From: Phytophthora colocasiae
Lineage: Eukaryota; Oomycota; Peronosporomycetes; Peronosporales; Peronosporaceae
DNA length: 64,000 nt
Direction of reading: 5' to 3'
Assembly (NCBI GenBank): GCA_018806915.1
Contig: JAGKQI010000090.1
Span: 2,542,001-2,606,000 of the forward strand
The notes below the pieces were generated by a model, which worked only from the letters and a program-made list of their open reading frames with translations, was not told the origin of the DNA and did not search any database. How positions within the stretch are numbered: position 1 is the stretch's first letter; every line of letters starts with the position of its first letter. A program made the position numbers and the translations under genes. Of the stretch, positions 1 through 9,569 are shown one piece after another.

Positions 1-205
1 CTTCGACTCGTCGAGATCTTCCCTGGGTTTCCTTGCGAGCGGGTTTCTTGCCCTTGCTTCGAGTGGCTTGGCCCGCATTTGCAGGTGGTCTTGCCACCGT
101 CGTTCCTGACCGCAATACACGTCCGGTTCCTGCAGCAGGCTGTGCCACATTGGTTGTAGCACCAGCGTCAGCAGTCGCGTCCGTCGGTGCAATTCCGTTG
201 TCCAT
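1..205 (-). CDS. Retroelement gag N-terminus, cut by window edge
   Basis: An open frame starts at 205 and runs off the left edge (68 codons visible). It is rich in Ala, Thr and Gly and contains an LRSG motif followed by a basic KGKK stretch, which is usual for the start of an oomycete LTR-retrotransposon gag. Just upstream on the same strand lies an LTR-like end (236-480), so the order LTR, leader, gag is as expected. No zinc knuckle or pol is visible because the rest lies outside the window. The gag identity is inferred from context and composition. Confidence 0.4.
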   Translation of the reverse strand, partial: MDNGIAPTDATADAGATTNVAQPAAGTGRVLRSGTTVARPPANAGQATRSKGKKPARKETQGRSRRVE

Positions 206-235
206 GTCGTTTCCGTCGACACTAAAGTTAACTTT

Positions 236-480
236 GTAGTGGGATCCGAATGAACACACTCACGAAGGAAGCTGGCGCTTCCTTAGAAACCTTGCTTGTA
301 TTGTACTTTTGCAAATTCCAAAATGAGGTTGGCTAAACCACTCGACAGATACTCGTACACGCTGTTGCATCCACACCTGCTCTAGTCTACCAACCTCGGA
401 GTCTTACCCTACGCCAGCCTTAACTGAGGTCGTCCTCGACCACCAGCACAGTGCGTGGTCAGGTCCTGAAGGCCTTCGCC
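236..480 (-). repeat. LTR-like fragment upstream of a gag
   Basis: On the minus strand this stretch ends with a GGAAGCGCCAGCTTCC block and a CCCACTAC block immediately before the gag start at 205. A diverged copy of the same end, with both blocks in the same order, occurs on the plus strand near 31985-32075. That supports a shared LTR family. The outer boundary and any second LTR cannot be seen. Confidence 0.4.
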
Positions 481-490
481 CCACTACACA

Positions 491-1331
491 TTGATAACCT
501 TTCTGAAGTTCGGAACCCTGTTGGTGATCATAAATCAAAGACATTTGCATATCTGTAGCAACTCCATGACAAGACTAGTGGTTTATGAGGAAGACGTCGT
601 CAACGCTAAGGAAGATTTGACTTCGAGATTGGAACACCTAGCTCCCTTCATTGATGGAGATGGAGCGTCGTTTGTGCTGCCACCAGTTAGGAAGACTTCA
701 AGCGATGGCTCGACGTTAACGAAGGACAGTTGGGGCGGTGGGACTTTGAGCCTCTGAATGACGACCCGGACAGGGGGGGGGGTGATCTACAACCTGTTGT
801 CAAAGGTCCATGAGGATGTGGTAGTATCGTATAATCCGTTTTCAAGCAGGTACAGATCGCGGGGAAGAGCATTAACCTCATCGTCACTGTAATAAGTTAC
901 GAGATGGACTGGAGATCGAGGCCAAGAACCAGATGCAAGTGTTACCCCTGTGGATCTGGAGATTGGTGAAGGAGTGTTGGCGGCTGCACACAATACCCCG
1001 TTCGCAAATGTTATCATCGAAGTTGCTGACAAGAACAGAAGTTTACGGATGCTACAAGACAAACTCCAGCGTTGGATGAGCGTTCATACGTCTGAACAAG
1101 TGGCTGTCGGGATCAAGCTTTTCGCCGGACTAGTGACAAACGTGTCGAGTTGCTAACTTGCATCAGCGTGGTCAGTCGACTCAAGAAGTGGAATTTGAAT
1201 TTGGTTGTCCTATCCCACCTCCACCGACGTTTGGTGTCGCTTTACCCGCTGGTTTGAACGGGAACCACCTCATCTCAATCGACTTGAGAAATTGCATCAA
1301 TGGAAGAGTTCAACGCGAACTCGACGATTGA
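491..1331 (+). pseudogene. Degraded Uma2-like (PD-(D/E)XK type) ORF
   Basis: Three plus-strand stretches in different frames read as parts of one protein. The first is 491-757. The second is 950-1156, with IIEVADKN and VAVGIKLF. The third, about 1178-1331, contains VEFEFG and a proline run and ends at a TGA near 1331. The order of an IEV motif, a VxxGIKxF motif and a VEFxFG motif with PPPP resembles the Uma2/DUF820-like proteins repeated in oomycete genomes. Stops and frame changes between the parts mean it is not functional. The family assignment comes from motif memory only. The role is unknown. Confidence 0.33.
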
Positions 1332-1520
1332 GACTGCAGTAGCACGAGTCTCAACTACCAGGGTTCGCATATGTTTCAGCATGACGATTGGATCTTTATC
1401 ATTATTAATGAATTTCATTAAAACCGTGGTGGAATGAAATTAACTTGGTTCTTTGAACAGATACGATACAAACAGTGGCTTCAACTACGCTACCGTAGTT
1501 TTCTTACTGCGAGTTCTGTG

Positions 1521-2050
1521 TTACTCTTCGTCTAGCTGGAGCCAGGTAACGATCTCCAAGATGAGACCGATGGTGAGCAGAAGGAGGAAGTTGCTGGTAT
1601 CCTGCATTGTCGCCAAACCGATGGGGAGGTTTCCGCCGGCCAAGTTGGTGTCACCGTCGATTTCGTGCTCCAATTCTCCATGACTGGTGGAACTTGCGCC
1701 AACGTCTTGATCCAAGGAGATCGACGAATTCTCATCGTCAATTGCCGAGCTCAATTCTGTAGTGAAGTTGCTGTCGAAGTCTTCGAACACATCGCCGTCG
1801 CTGGACCGATTGTCGTTCCTCGACGACGCATTTGCCGCCAGAGCGTCGATAAAAGCCGCGAAATCCTCGTCTATGTCACTAGAGCAGCGGCAGAGACTTG
1901 GACCAGAAAGGGAATTGTTACTGGGTCGGATTCGTCCTTGTCACGTTGGAGAAGGCGATGGATCGAGTTGATGTGATCCTCGTCGACAAGTTTGGCAGCT
2001 TCCAACGACACTAGACAGAGTAGAAGGAGGATTTGGACCACGTCGTTCAT
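1521..2050 (-). pseudogene. Small secreted/membrane protein pseudogene, copy 1
   Basis: The start codon at 2050 opens a frame with a clear signal peptide (MNDVVQILLLLCLVSLEAA) and a short charged region that ends at a TAG. A second frame continues with an acidic Asp/Ser-rich ectodomain, then a hydrophobic segment (FLLLLTIGLILEIVTWL) near the C-terminus. Together these describe a type I single-pass protein broken by one frameshift. Relative to copy 2, a T-to-A change makes TTA a TAA and removes the last 12 residues. I do not recognise the family. An unrecognised short intron at the frame change is possible, but no donor/acceptor pair fits well. Confidence 0.5.
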
Positions 2051-2111
2051 GGTAAAGTTGGATTTTCTTGGTTGGAGGTGATTTTGTCGGAACTCTTGCT
2101 GGCTACAGGGT

Positions 2112-2125
2112 GGATTGGAGAATGA
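2112..2125 (-). promoter_or_regulatory. Oomycete initiator-like element, copy 1
   Basis: Minus-strand TCATTCTCCAATCC lies about 62 bp upstream of the start at 2050. It fits the oomycete Inr (YCAYTYY) followed by a CAAT-like flanking block. The equivalent site in copy 2 is 3295-3308. Confidence 0.5.
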
Positions 2126-2270
2126 ACGGTGTGGTGAATTGTCAGATTTGCTAAAGTGAGAAAGTGCTGCTGTTGTTTAAATCTCGGTCGGTTCTTTGGA
2201 TAGTGGAGATTATTCGAAAAATACCAGAAGGGTGGAAATTTCTATAGGCTAGAGACTCTGGCTACTTCAA

Positions 2271-2509
2271 TTACGGGAGCTGCACGATGATCTTGCCGAT
2301 GTTCTTGTGCGCGTACATGTGATCGATGGCGTCCGGGACCTGTTCCAGTCCGTGGAACTCCGCCAGCGACCAGTTTCCCCTCCTTGATGAGCTTGAAGAG
2401 GTTTTCCATGTGCGTCGGGATGATGTCGCTGTACGTCCGCAAACAAGAACCCACGCACTGTAATGGCTTTCATGAGCAGAACCCCATTCATCGCGCTAAC
2501 AGTGAAAGG
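2271..2509 (-). pseudogene. Zinc-binding NADP oxidoreductase (ZADH2/PTGR3-like), 3' end
   Basis: The minus strand encodes the C-terminal part of a medium-chain dehydrogenase/reductase: the NGVLLMKAI motif, a THMENLFKLIKEGKL stretch, then HMYAHKNIGKIIVQLP and a stop at 2271. Two single-base insertions break the frame, one near a TTGTTTGCGG stretch and one near GTTCCACGG. Both are also present in the longer copy at 50372-50820, so the copies share a broken ancestor. This copy keeps the 3' end that the other lost to a Copia insertion. The parent family acts in the cytosol or peroxisome on enone-type substrates; no activity is expected here. Confidence 0.7.
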
Positions 2510-2667
2510 ATTGAGACTGCAGTAGCACGAGTCTCAACTACCAGGGTTCGCATATGTTTCAGCATGACGATTGGATCTTTATCATTATTAATGAATTTCA
2601 TTAAAACCGTGGTGGAATGAAATTAACTTGGTTCTTTGAACAGATACGATACAAACGGTGGCTTCAA

Positions 2668-3233
2668 CTACGCTACCGTAGTTTTCTTACTGCGAGTTCT
2701 GTGTAACTCTTCGTCTAGCTGGAGCCAGGTAACGATCTCCAAGATGAGACCGATGGTGAGCAGAAGGAGGAAGTTGCTGGTATCCTGCATTGTCGCCAAA
2801 CCGATGGGGAGGTTTCCGCCGGCCAAGTTGGTGTCACCGTCGATTTCGTGCTCCAATTCTCCATGACTGGTGGAACTTGCGCCAACGTCTTGATCCAAGG
2901 AGATCGACGAATTCTCATCGTCAATTGCCGAGCTCAATTCTGTAGTGAAGTTGCTGTCGAAGTCTTCGAACACATCGCCGTCGCTGGACCGATTGTCGTT
3001 CCTCGACGACGCATTTGCCGCCAGAGCGTCGATAAAAGCCGCGAAATCCTCGTCTATGTCACTAGAGCAGCGGCAGAGACTTGGACCAGAAAGGGAATTG
3101 TTACTGGGTCGGATTCGTCCTTGTCACGTTGGAGAAGGCGATGAATCGAGTTGATGTGATCCTCGTCGACAAGTTTGGCAGCTTCCAACGACACTAGACA
3201 GAGTAGAAGGAGGATTTGGACCACGTCGTTCAT
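2668..3233 (-). pseudogene. Small secreted/membrane protein pseudogene, copy 2
   Basis: Same architecture as the copy at 1521-2050: signal peptide from the start at 3233, frame break near 3054, acidic ectodomain, C-terminal membrane segment and a basic tail ending RSKKTTVA. Copy 2 reads through the position where copy 1 has a stop, so its C-terminus is complete. The frame break is shared by both copies, so either it predates the duplication or it is a real feature I cannot model. Function unknown. Confidence 0.5.
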
Positions 3234-3294
3234 GGTAAAGTTGGATTTTCTTGGTTGGAGGTGGTTTTGTCGGAACTCTTGCTGGCTATAGGGT

Positions 3295-3308
3295 AGATTG
3301 GAAAATGA
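3295..3308 (-). promoter_or_regulatory. Oomycete initiator-like element, copy 2
   Basis: Minus-strand TCATTTTCCAATCT, 62 bp upstream of the start at 3233. It is a good match to the oomycete Inr plus flanking promoter region. The short predicted 5' leader is typical of these organisms. Confidence 0.55.
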
Positions 3309-3380
3309 ACGGTGTGGCGAATTGTCAGATTTGCGAAAGCAAGAAAGTCTGCTGTTGTTTAAATCTTGGTCGGTTCGCAA

Positions 3381-4169
3381 GAATGGTCCGAAGCAGCCAA
3401 GAAGTCTGTGCTATCCATTTTCCTATCCGACACCGCGCGCCGTTGGCTCAAGATATTCCGAACAGGCCACCCAACAGCAACGTTTGAGGAGACGGGAAAC
3501 GCCCTTGTGAAGAAGTTCCGCCCCAATTTAACTGACCAAGAAATTACTGCCCTAATCTACTCGGAAGGCAAACGAGCGTCGGAGACGTACCAGGAATATG
3601 CAGACCGACTGCTCCGAATGGCGGACGGGCTCTCCGGAGGAATTGCCAACGTGGCGAATGCTCAACACGCGCTGGGTACGTTTCTGCGATTGGCGTGGCC
3701 TCAACGAAAGGACGTTGTTCATTCCCATATTCATGGACAACAAGGCTCGCCTACCACTCTAATACACGCTGCCGTGGAGTTCCTGAGCGAGCTGGCTCAA
3801 TCGGATGGCCGCCTGGAGGACTATAAGAGACGTAAGTTGGCGGATGGGTCGCGGGGACAGCGCATTGATGCTAAACTCAAGGCAGATGGCACGAGGCATG
3901 TTGCAAAGACTAATGGCGCCAGTGGGAAGGCTCATTCCGCCGTCGTTGAGCGCAAAAGAAAACCGACGAAAATGCCTCGCCGCGGAGGTATTGTCTGCTA
4001 TATATGCAACGAGGAAGGTCACACCGCTAAATACCACCGTCAACACCTTTCCAAGGCCTCCAGCGACGACAACGAGACTAATGCGCGTGGAAATATGGCC
4101 ACAACTGAAGATGGTGTGGATGAACCTGCGGGAAGCTCAGTTGCGAACTCGGAAGAGGACTCAGAGTGA
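3381..4169 (+). pseudogene. Copia-A gag, 5'-truncated
   Basis: The frame is open from the truncation point to a TGA at 4167-4169. It covers the capsid-like region and a zinc knuckle near 4000 (CYICNEEGHTAKYH). The last ligand is His rather than Cys (CX2CX4HX4H), as in the other copy. The frame continues past the TGA directly into the protease, so gag and pol are in the same frame, separated by one stop. The N-terminal ~125 residues present in the full copy are missing. Confidence 0.8.
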
Positions 4170-6127
4170 AGGTCAGACGTCAGGTGGAGCCCGATCCTAG
4201 TGGATTCGGGCGCGTCGCACCACCAGACCAGTCAGTATACAGGCTTTGAGGCTACAGACGACAACGTGGCACTTGCTATTAAGATAGCAGACGGACGGAC
4301 GGTGGTTGCCAGGGCAAAAGGACGGCTACACGTGAAAGTTCTGGTCCAGAACAGCAGAAGTTACGAAGAAGAACAGGATTTCGTGGTGGAGAATGTGTAT
4401 TATGTTCCTGAGCTGCCGCACACATTATTGCCCGTATCAGCATTGTGGCACGCTGGATATACAGTAAGTTTTGGTCCTCGGAGTTGCACGATTGCGAAAG
4501 GATCCAGTACCAAGTGCATCGCTCGATTAGAAGGAGGTGTCTACTCTGTGGTGACAGGTTCTCGTTGTAGAGGGGCTCATAAGGCATGCGGGTTTACGGC
4601 AGCAGCACTCGGACGGTCCTTGGAGATGTGGCACAGACGACTCGGCCATGTCAATTATGAAACCTTGCAGAGGATGGCGAAAAGCGGCACCGTAAACGGC
4701 ATTCGTATTGCTGCAGGAGCGAAGCCCAAGATGTGTACAGTGTGCACACTAACAAAGGCCACACGCCAACCAGTGCCGAAAGGGAGATCAAGCCCAGACA
4801 AGTTTGCGGACGGTATATGTCACGTTGACCTTGCAGGCCCGATGGCAGCATCGATCAATGGAAACAGGTACTTCATGGTGGCGGTTTGGCGAGATTACGT
4901 ACAAACTTACGCCCTTAAGCACAAGAATGATGCCACCAACATGACCAAGCGTTTCCTCACCATGATAGAGAGACAAGCAGAGGTACCCGCAACGGCTATC
5001 AAGGTGCTTCGGACGGATGGGGGTACAGAGTTTCTAAATAAGGACTTCAGGAAGCTGGCGCATGACCAAGGAATACTACTGCAACACACGACACCTTACA
5101 CCTCGTTTCAAACTGGCGTGGCTGAGCGCAGCATCCGGACGGTGATAGAAACGGCGGCGGCCATGCTCGTCGCCTCAGGTTTGCCACATCGACTCTGGGA
5201 ATATGCCTTGCAGCACGCCACGTACGTACGCAACAGAATCCCTCGGCAAGATGCAACGATTACCCCACATGAGCGCATCTTCGGGAGGCGTCCAGACGTG
5301 AGCACACTGCCCATATTCGGCCAAGCTGTCGTTGCGCGAGTACCTGATCAGCTACGCCGCAAGCTAAAGCGTTTTCTCAACACTCGAGGACGGCTCGGTG
5401 CGTTTATCGGATGTGCTGAGGATATCAAGGGATTCTATGTCTATGCGAAGGGGTCACAACGCTCGATATTTGCTTCCCGCGATGTCACTGTAGTGGACAG
5501 AATGCTGTTTGAGGTCGACCCAGATGTCGAAGATGACGACGTTAACAGCGAGGAACCCATGATAAATAGCTCGGACGATGAAAGTGAGGAGACCGCACAA
5601 TCTCAAGATGATCGTGAAGGAGCTTTCCTTCAGAACTTGCGGCTGTTCGACGCTCACAACGGATTGCACGTCGAACTATTGCAGAGGCTCAAGCTTTTGT
5701 CGTGCTGGGCGAAATTATTAAGGAGCCACTAAATCTTGCCGAAGCCAAGCGCTCGCCTGAATGGGCACAATGGAAGCAGGCAATCGATGATGAGGTGAAG
5801 TCACTTTTCGAGAATGGGACGTTTGAATGGGTGGATGCCCCAGATGGTGTGCGCGTGCTGGATCACACTCTTCAATTTCGACTCAAGACAGGAACAGACG
5901 GAAGTGTGGAGCGTTTTAAGGCGAGGCTTTGCGCGCGTGGAGACAAACAGCAATGGATCGTGCATTTCGTCGAAACTTACGCACCCGTAGCTGGACTAGT
6001 GACGGTCCGAATTTTCTTCGTGCTAGTTGTGGTGTGTGCGCCAAGGTGACGTTCCGGCCGCGTACGTTAAAGCGGACCTTCTCGAAGAAATATACATGAA
6101 GCCAGTGCCGGGATATGCGAAAGTAAG
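4170..6127 (+). pseudogene. Copia-A pol, interrupted
   Basis: Domains in order: aspartic protease with the active-site triplet DSG (VDSGASHH); GAG-pre-integrase; integrase with HLGHV-like zinc ligands, RTDGGTEF and VAERS; then the start of the reverse transcriptase ([11 protein letters not shown]). Compared with the copy at 51103-54216, there is a 1-bp deletion near 5627 (CCC to CC) and a small net deletion near 6028, so the frame breaks twice. The Asn before GVAERS is Thr here. The element ends abruptly after KPVPGYAKV at the inversion junction. Confidence 0.85.
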
Positions 6128-6128
6128 C
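6127..6128. other. Left inversion breakpoint
   Basis: Copia-A sequence ends with ..GCGAAAGTAAG at 6127. Minus-strand gypsy-1 protease sequence begins at 6128. The matching right breakpoint is 56850|56851. Reversing 6128-56850 rejoins Copia-A as GTAAG|CGACAGG, identical to the intact copy near 52246, and rejoins gypsy-1 as CTGGAG|GACGTG, in frame. Confidence 0.85.
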
Positions 6129-6678
6129 CTCCAGAACCGAAGAACGATAAAGTATCTGCGCACCACCCGCTACTTGAACTTTCACTGGTGGCGATAACAC
6201 ACGGACTTTAACCCGATCAGAGAGCTCGACCAGCTCATCCACAATTGCCCTCGAGACAATGTTGCTGTCCGCTCCCGTATCTGGGCAAAACGGGACGTCC
6301 AGTACCCCGTTGATACACATGCGTCGTCCGTGCTCGGACGACCCCGAGTACTTCACAGTCTGAGCAAGTCAACTCCATCCTTTCGTTTCTTGTCATCAAA
6401 GGCTTGAAGAGCAGTCTTCAGTTCCTCCGTCGCTGTGGGGCAGTCCCGCATCCAGTGACTCCCCTTGCACACCAAACAGCCCGCGGTCGGCGGTATAACT
6501 GTTTTTTTTGGCTGATCGGGTTTCTTGCGAGTTTCCGTAGGCGTAGCAGCCGCTGGTTTGCCACTCTTGTTCGCAATAGTTTTGGGCTTCTCCGGAACAG
6601 CCTTCTTCACCTTCTGTTGCATCCGGTGATAACGACGCTCTAGTCACAATCAGTTTGTAAACAGCGCCGTCGTCTTGC
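6128..6678 (-). pseudogene. Gypsy-1 gag C-terminus and protease start
   Basis: The minus strand reads the end of a Ty3/gypsy gag with a basic linker and a zinc knuckle (CLVCKGSHWMRDC). It then overlaps into the protease frame with the active site DTGA (PFCPDTGADSNIV), a spacing usual for oomycete gypsy elements. The protein stops matching at 6128, where Copia-A begins. Its continuation is at 56851 on the plus strand. Upstream, the gag frame continues across the piggyBac insertion at 6679-8808 into 8805-9407. Confidence 0.75.
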
Positions 6679-6682
6679 TTAA
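6679..6682. repeat. TTAA target site, left of piggyBac-1
   Basis: TTAA directly flanks the CCCCTCTAACCCGG terminal repeat. The second copy is at 8805-8808. Confidence 0.8.
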
Positions 6683-6956
6683 CCCCTCTAACCCGGTATT
6701 CTGTATCCTACAGAATAATATATTGTACAGGATTTAATATCCAGCAAACTCATCAGCGCTCCAAAACTCCGCATGAAGATTATTGTATGGTGTCTGGATC
6801 AGTCCACTTTCCTAACAGATCGGCGATGGGATGATAGACGGGTATTATTCAAGGAGGATAGAAAGACGCATATAAATCCCCAACAGGTTTGAAAATTCTG
6901 TCGAAAGCCCATCGGTTCACGTGTCAGAAGCTACCTCACATTGTCATTCGAAAAAA

Positions 6957-7125
6957 TGAACGGCCCAGCAGAGATGCCGTTCAAGCAACTATGGCGCGAG
7001 ATCTGCGAGGAAGGCTGGAAGGCTCGTAAGCCGACAGGGATGACCTAGAATCAACGCTACGTGAAGCCGGGGTGAAGGGCCGTCTCGACGAAGCCAGACG
7101 TGGCATAAACTTCTTTGAAGGTTAG
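6957..7125 (+). pseudogene. PiggyBac-type transposase N-terminal remnant
   Basis: From the ATG at 6957 the frame reads an FKQLW..GW..RKPTG stretch, a stop, then RYVKPGVKGRLDEARRG and NFFEG. The order GW-K-P, YVKPG, then G-FF resembles the N-terminal domain repeated in oomycete piggyBac transposases. A premature TAG after GMT and a later stop end it. No DDD catalytic core is recognisable in the element. The assignment rests on a weak pattern plus the TTAA context. Confidence 0.5.
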
Positions 7126-7646
7126 TGGCCTTATTTTTTGTGCCACCACAGTTGTCGACACAGAGGAGGTGGGCGCTACAGGTGAACTACCAGCAGCTAT
7201 ACCGGATGATACGGAGCAAGACGGCGCGACCAATGCCTTTTTCCGGATGATCCAGAATTCGATTCAAGTGAGTGCATGGCTGCTGATGAAGAAGCAAAGA
7301 GCGAGACCGATGAACCAAACGGAGCCGACGGCCTCATCGACTCGGACGTGTTTGGTAGCGACAATTTCATGGAGAGGCTCCGAAAGCGAGCGACTGTTTG
7401 GCTTCTACAGCTATCGATGACGTGAATCTCGTGGAGACCGCTGATGTCAGCGATTCCGATTCCAACGCCGACGAAGAAGACATTATGGCAGACAACGAGG
7501 TGGTCCACTTGAGGAAAGTGTAGAAGAAGATGTAGAAGACCTGGAAATAAATGACAACGTTCCGGAAACTAGTAACTTTGACTTGACAGGTGATCTCTGC
7601 GATATCCCAGAGTATGGATAGATCACATACAATGAGGAGCACAGCT

Positions 7647-8012
7647 GTAAGCCGGGATGCTACAGAATAACTCAAGTGGTGCTTACTAATTCTGGATGTT
7701 GCGTGTGCACACGGAATTTCCCATAGCCGTAAGTCAGGGATGCTGCAGAATAACTCGAGTGGTGCTTTACTAGTTCTGGATGTTGCGTGTGCACACGGAA
7801 TTTCCCGTAGCCGTAAGTCAGGATGCTACAGAATAACTCGAGTGGTGCTTTACTAATTATGGATGTTGCCCCTGAATTGTGTGCACAGGGAATTTCCCTG
7901 TAGCCGTAAGTCAGGATGCTACAGAATAACTCGAGTGGTGCTTTACTAATTCTGGATGTTGCTCCGCACAGGGAATTTCCCACAGCCGTATGTCGGGATG
8001 CTACAGAATAAT
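7647..8012. repeat. Tandem array, five units of about 83 bp
   Basis: GATGCTRCAGAATAA recurs at 7656, 7739, 7822, 7915 and 7997 (spacings 83, 83, 93, 82), each followed by a CTCRAGTGGTGC..ACTAAT block and a GGAATTTCCC block. The repeated CTACAGAATAA is the same motif found just inside both ends of the enclosing piggyBac-like element. Confidence 0.9.
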
Positions 8013-8415
8013 TCTGACACATCCAGCTACTGGCGCTGCGCAGAATCAACTTTTTAGACTCATATCAACGCCGAGGACCTGGTGTTTGTCATATCACGCT
8101 AGAAGCACACGTTAGGTGAACACATCGGATCACCAAGCAGAACAAACGCAGGCAGTACTTGTGTAAGGTGCGTTCCGCCTTTGAGCACCTTCTGTCAGCA
8201 ATGGTTTAGGCGGTCGTACCGCTCTGCCACGTTCACGCTCACGTGCTATCAGAAATGGCACGATACCTCGGGTGACGGGAAGAGCATTCCACCGAGCCTA
8301 AAAGATGATTAGATTCCGCAAACGTAAGAGAGAAAGTAAAGACGAGGAATAAGAAGGACAACTAGTTAGCACCACGTACTTTGCAGTAGGTCTTGCTGGA
8401 GCCTGCAGAGAAGTT

Positions 8416-8462
8416 ATTTGCCCAGTTCCTCCTCACTACCCGTTAGTTAGAACTGGGCAAAT
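8416..8462. repeat. 13-bp inverted repeat with T-run
   Basis: ATTTGCCCAGTTC (8416-8428) and its perfect complement (8450-8462) enclose a 21-nt loop and are followed by a T-rich run. It could form a hairpin in RNA or DNA. No linked gene is apparent. Confidence 0.7.
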
Positions 8463-8804
8463 TTTTTCCTCTTCGCGCGCTTTGCACTTCGCGCGCTTTT
8501 GGCGGATGGTTGGTTGGCGCCAAGAGTGCCGCACAGTACAGAGTCGTTTCAAATTTGACGGGGTTGCCGAGTGAGAGGTTTTGAACATGTTTTGTCCGCC
8601 AGAGCCAATAGGAGATCGCCAGTTTCGCAGATGTTGATACATTGTGCATGCTATAGCCGATGATGTACACTTTATGTACAGAATATGCCTCGCCGAGCAC
8701 GAAAGGGCTTCCAACGGCATACTTTTCGCAGGTTATCGTTCATACTTTAATCAAGATAATTGCTTATTCTGTAGAATACAGAATAACGGCTCGGGTTAGA
8801 AGGG

Positions 8805-9407
8805 TTAAGATGGCGGTGTGTCACTTCAGCGAGCCGCTGAATGTCCACACGCAGCATTGCTGGGGCGCGGTTTGCCATCATAAGTCTTCATTCGCTGCTG
8901 GCCAGCGGCATCCGTTACCTCGGCCCGACCGACCCAGGACGTCAGTCCATTGTCACCAACCAGCTTGTCGAAGCTGATGAAGTAGTTCGCAACGCGAGCG
9001 TGGACGTCCTTTTCCGACGTGTCCATTCTCAGCCGCTCATCAAACAACTTCTCCACATCTGGGACGTGATTATTGATGAGGCTGCCCACTTTCCTCTTGA
9101 CCTCCTCACGAAGACTCTCTTCGGACAGCGCGAACACTTCGATCTTGAACACATATCGCGCGAGATGCTCTAGAATTTGCGGCTTGATGGAGCTCTTGAC
9201 GCTGACCAGCACGTTTTCGGGTGCTTCGCCGGTGGCCAGGCATCGCTCCCAAATCTTGCATTCGTGCTGTCTGCGATCGCTCAGGAACACCACCAAGCTG
9301 GGCTGGCTTCACTTGGTCCATTTCGGCGCCTTAATGAACCCGAACACCGGTGGAGCTGCAGCCATATCAATGTCGCCTTCAGCATCACGTCTGTCGTCGT
9401 GCGCCAT
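8805..9407 (-). pseudogene. Gypsy-1 gag N-terminal part
   Basis: The start codon at 9407 opens MAHDDRRDAEGDID followed by a PPVFGFIKAPKW stretch. After a frameshift near 9310 the frame continues through FLSDRRQHECKIWERC, a VSVKSSIKPQILEHLARY stretch, DVEKLFDERLRMD and DNGLTSWVG. This matches the capsid-like gag of common oomycete gypsy elements. A second frame change near the end restores continuity with 6678 once piggyBac-1 is removed. No LTR is obvious upstream; a palindromic TTACCTATAGGTAA overlaps the start codon. Confidence 0.7.
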
Positions 9408-9569
9408 TACCTATAGGTAACTAAAGAATTCTTTATAGCAATTAAGCTCTGTGGAGTAAACAAACGAAATACCATGTAGCAAGTTAGACCTCGAACAGCA
9501 CTACCCTACAAGTCCTCGATCCAACGCCCTTCATCTGATCGCCGTCGTCCTCCGCCGGCGTGGCAGCGT

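Larger units (their letters stand above)
1328..2197. repeat. Direct repeat, copy 1 (about 870 bp)
   Basis: This block is repeated at 2511-3380 with an offset of 1183 bp and only scattered differences. The spacer holds an oxidoreductase pseudogene fragment. Each copy carries one small membrane-protein pseudogene with its own initiator element. Copy 1 keeps extra downstream sequence (2198-2270); copy 2 is cut off by Copia-A at 3381. Confidence 0.9.
2511..3380. repeat. Direct repeat, copy 2 (about 870 bp)
   Basis: Second copy of the 1328-2197 block, truncated at its right end where Copia-A gag sequence begins at about 3381. It keeps the membrane-protein frame longer than copy 1. Confidence 0.9.
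3381..6127 (+). mobile_element. Copia-A, 5' part (gag to mid reverse transcriptase)
   Basis: A Ty1/copia element on the plus strand, truncated on the left inside gag and cut on the right inside the reverse transcriptase at 6127|6128, an inversion breakpoint. It is nearly identical to the complete copy at 50821-55668. Its missing 3' part is the minus-strand fragment 55669-56850. No LTR is present on this side. Confidence 0.9.
6683..8804. mobile_element. PiggyBac-like element 1 (2,122 bp)
   Basis: Bounded by TTAA on both sides. Terminal inverted repeats start CCCYTCTAACCCG and continue into a palindromic TATTCTGTA..TACAGAATA block at both ends. Removing the element and one TTAA restores an open gag frame of gypsy-1 across the junction, direct evidence for precise TTAA insertion. 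Inside are a broken transposase N-terminus (6957), five ~83-bp tandem units and a hairpin. The stretches 7420-7646, 8013-8415 and 8463-8760 hold no gene I can recognise. Probably a decayed, non-autonomous copy. Confidence 0.8.

Noticed and set aside
1950..2000. An intron explaining the frame change in the duplicated membrane-protein gene
   Set aside because: The only GT..AG pair near the break (CAGTAACA to CCAAG) would be about 24 nt, too short to be credible.
7647..8012. CRISPR-like array
   Set aside because: Units are about 83-93 bp with no unique spacers, and the setting is a eukaryotic transposon.
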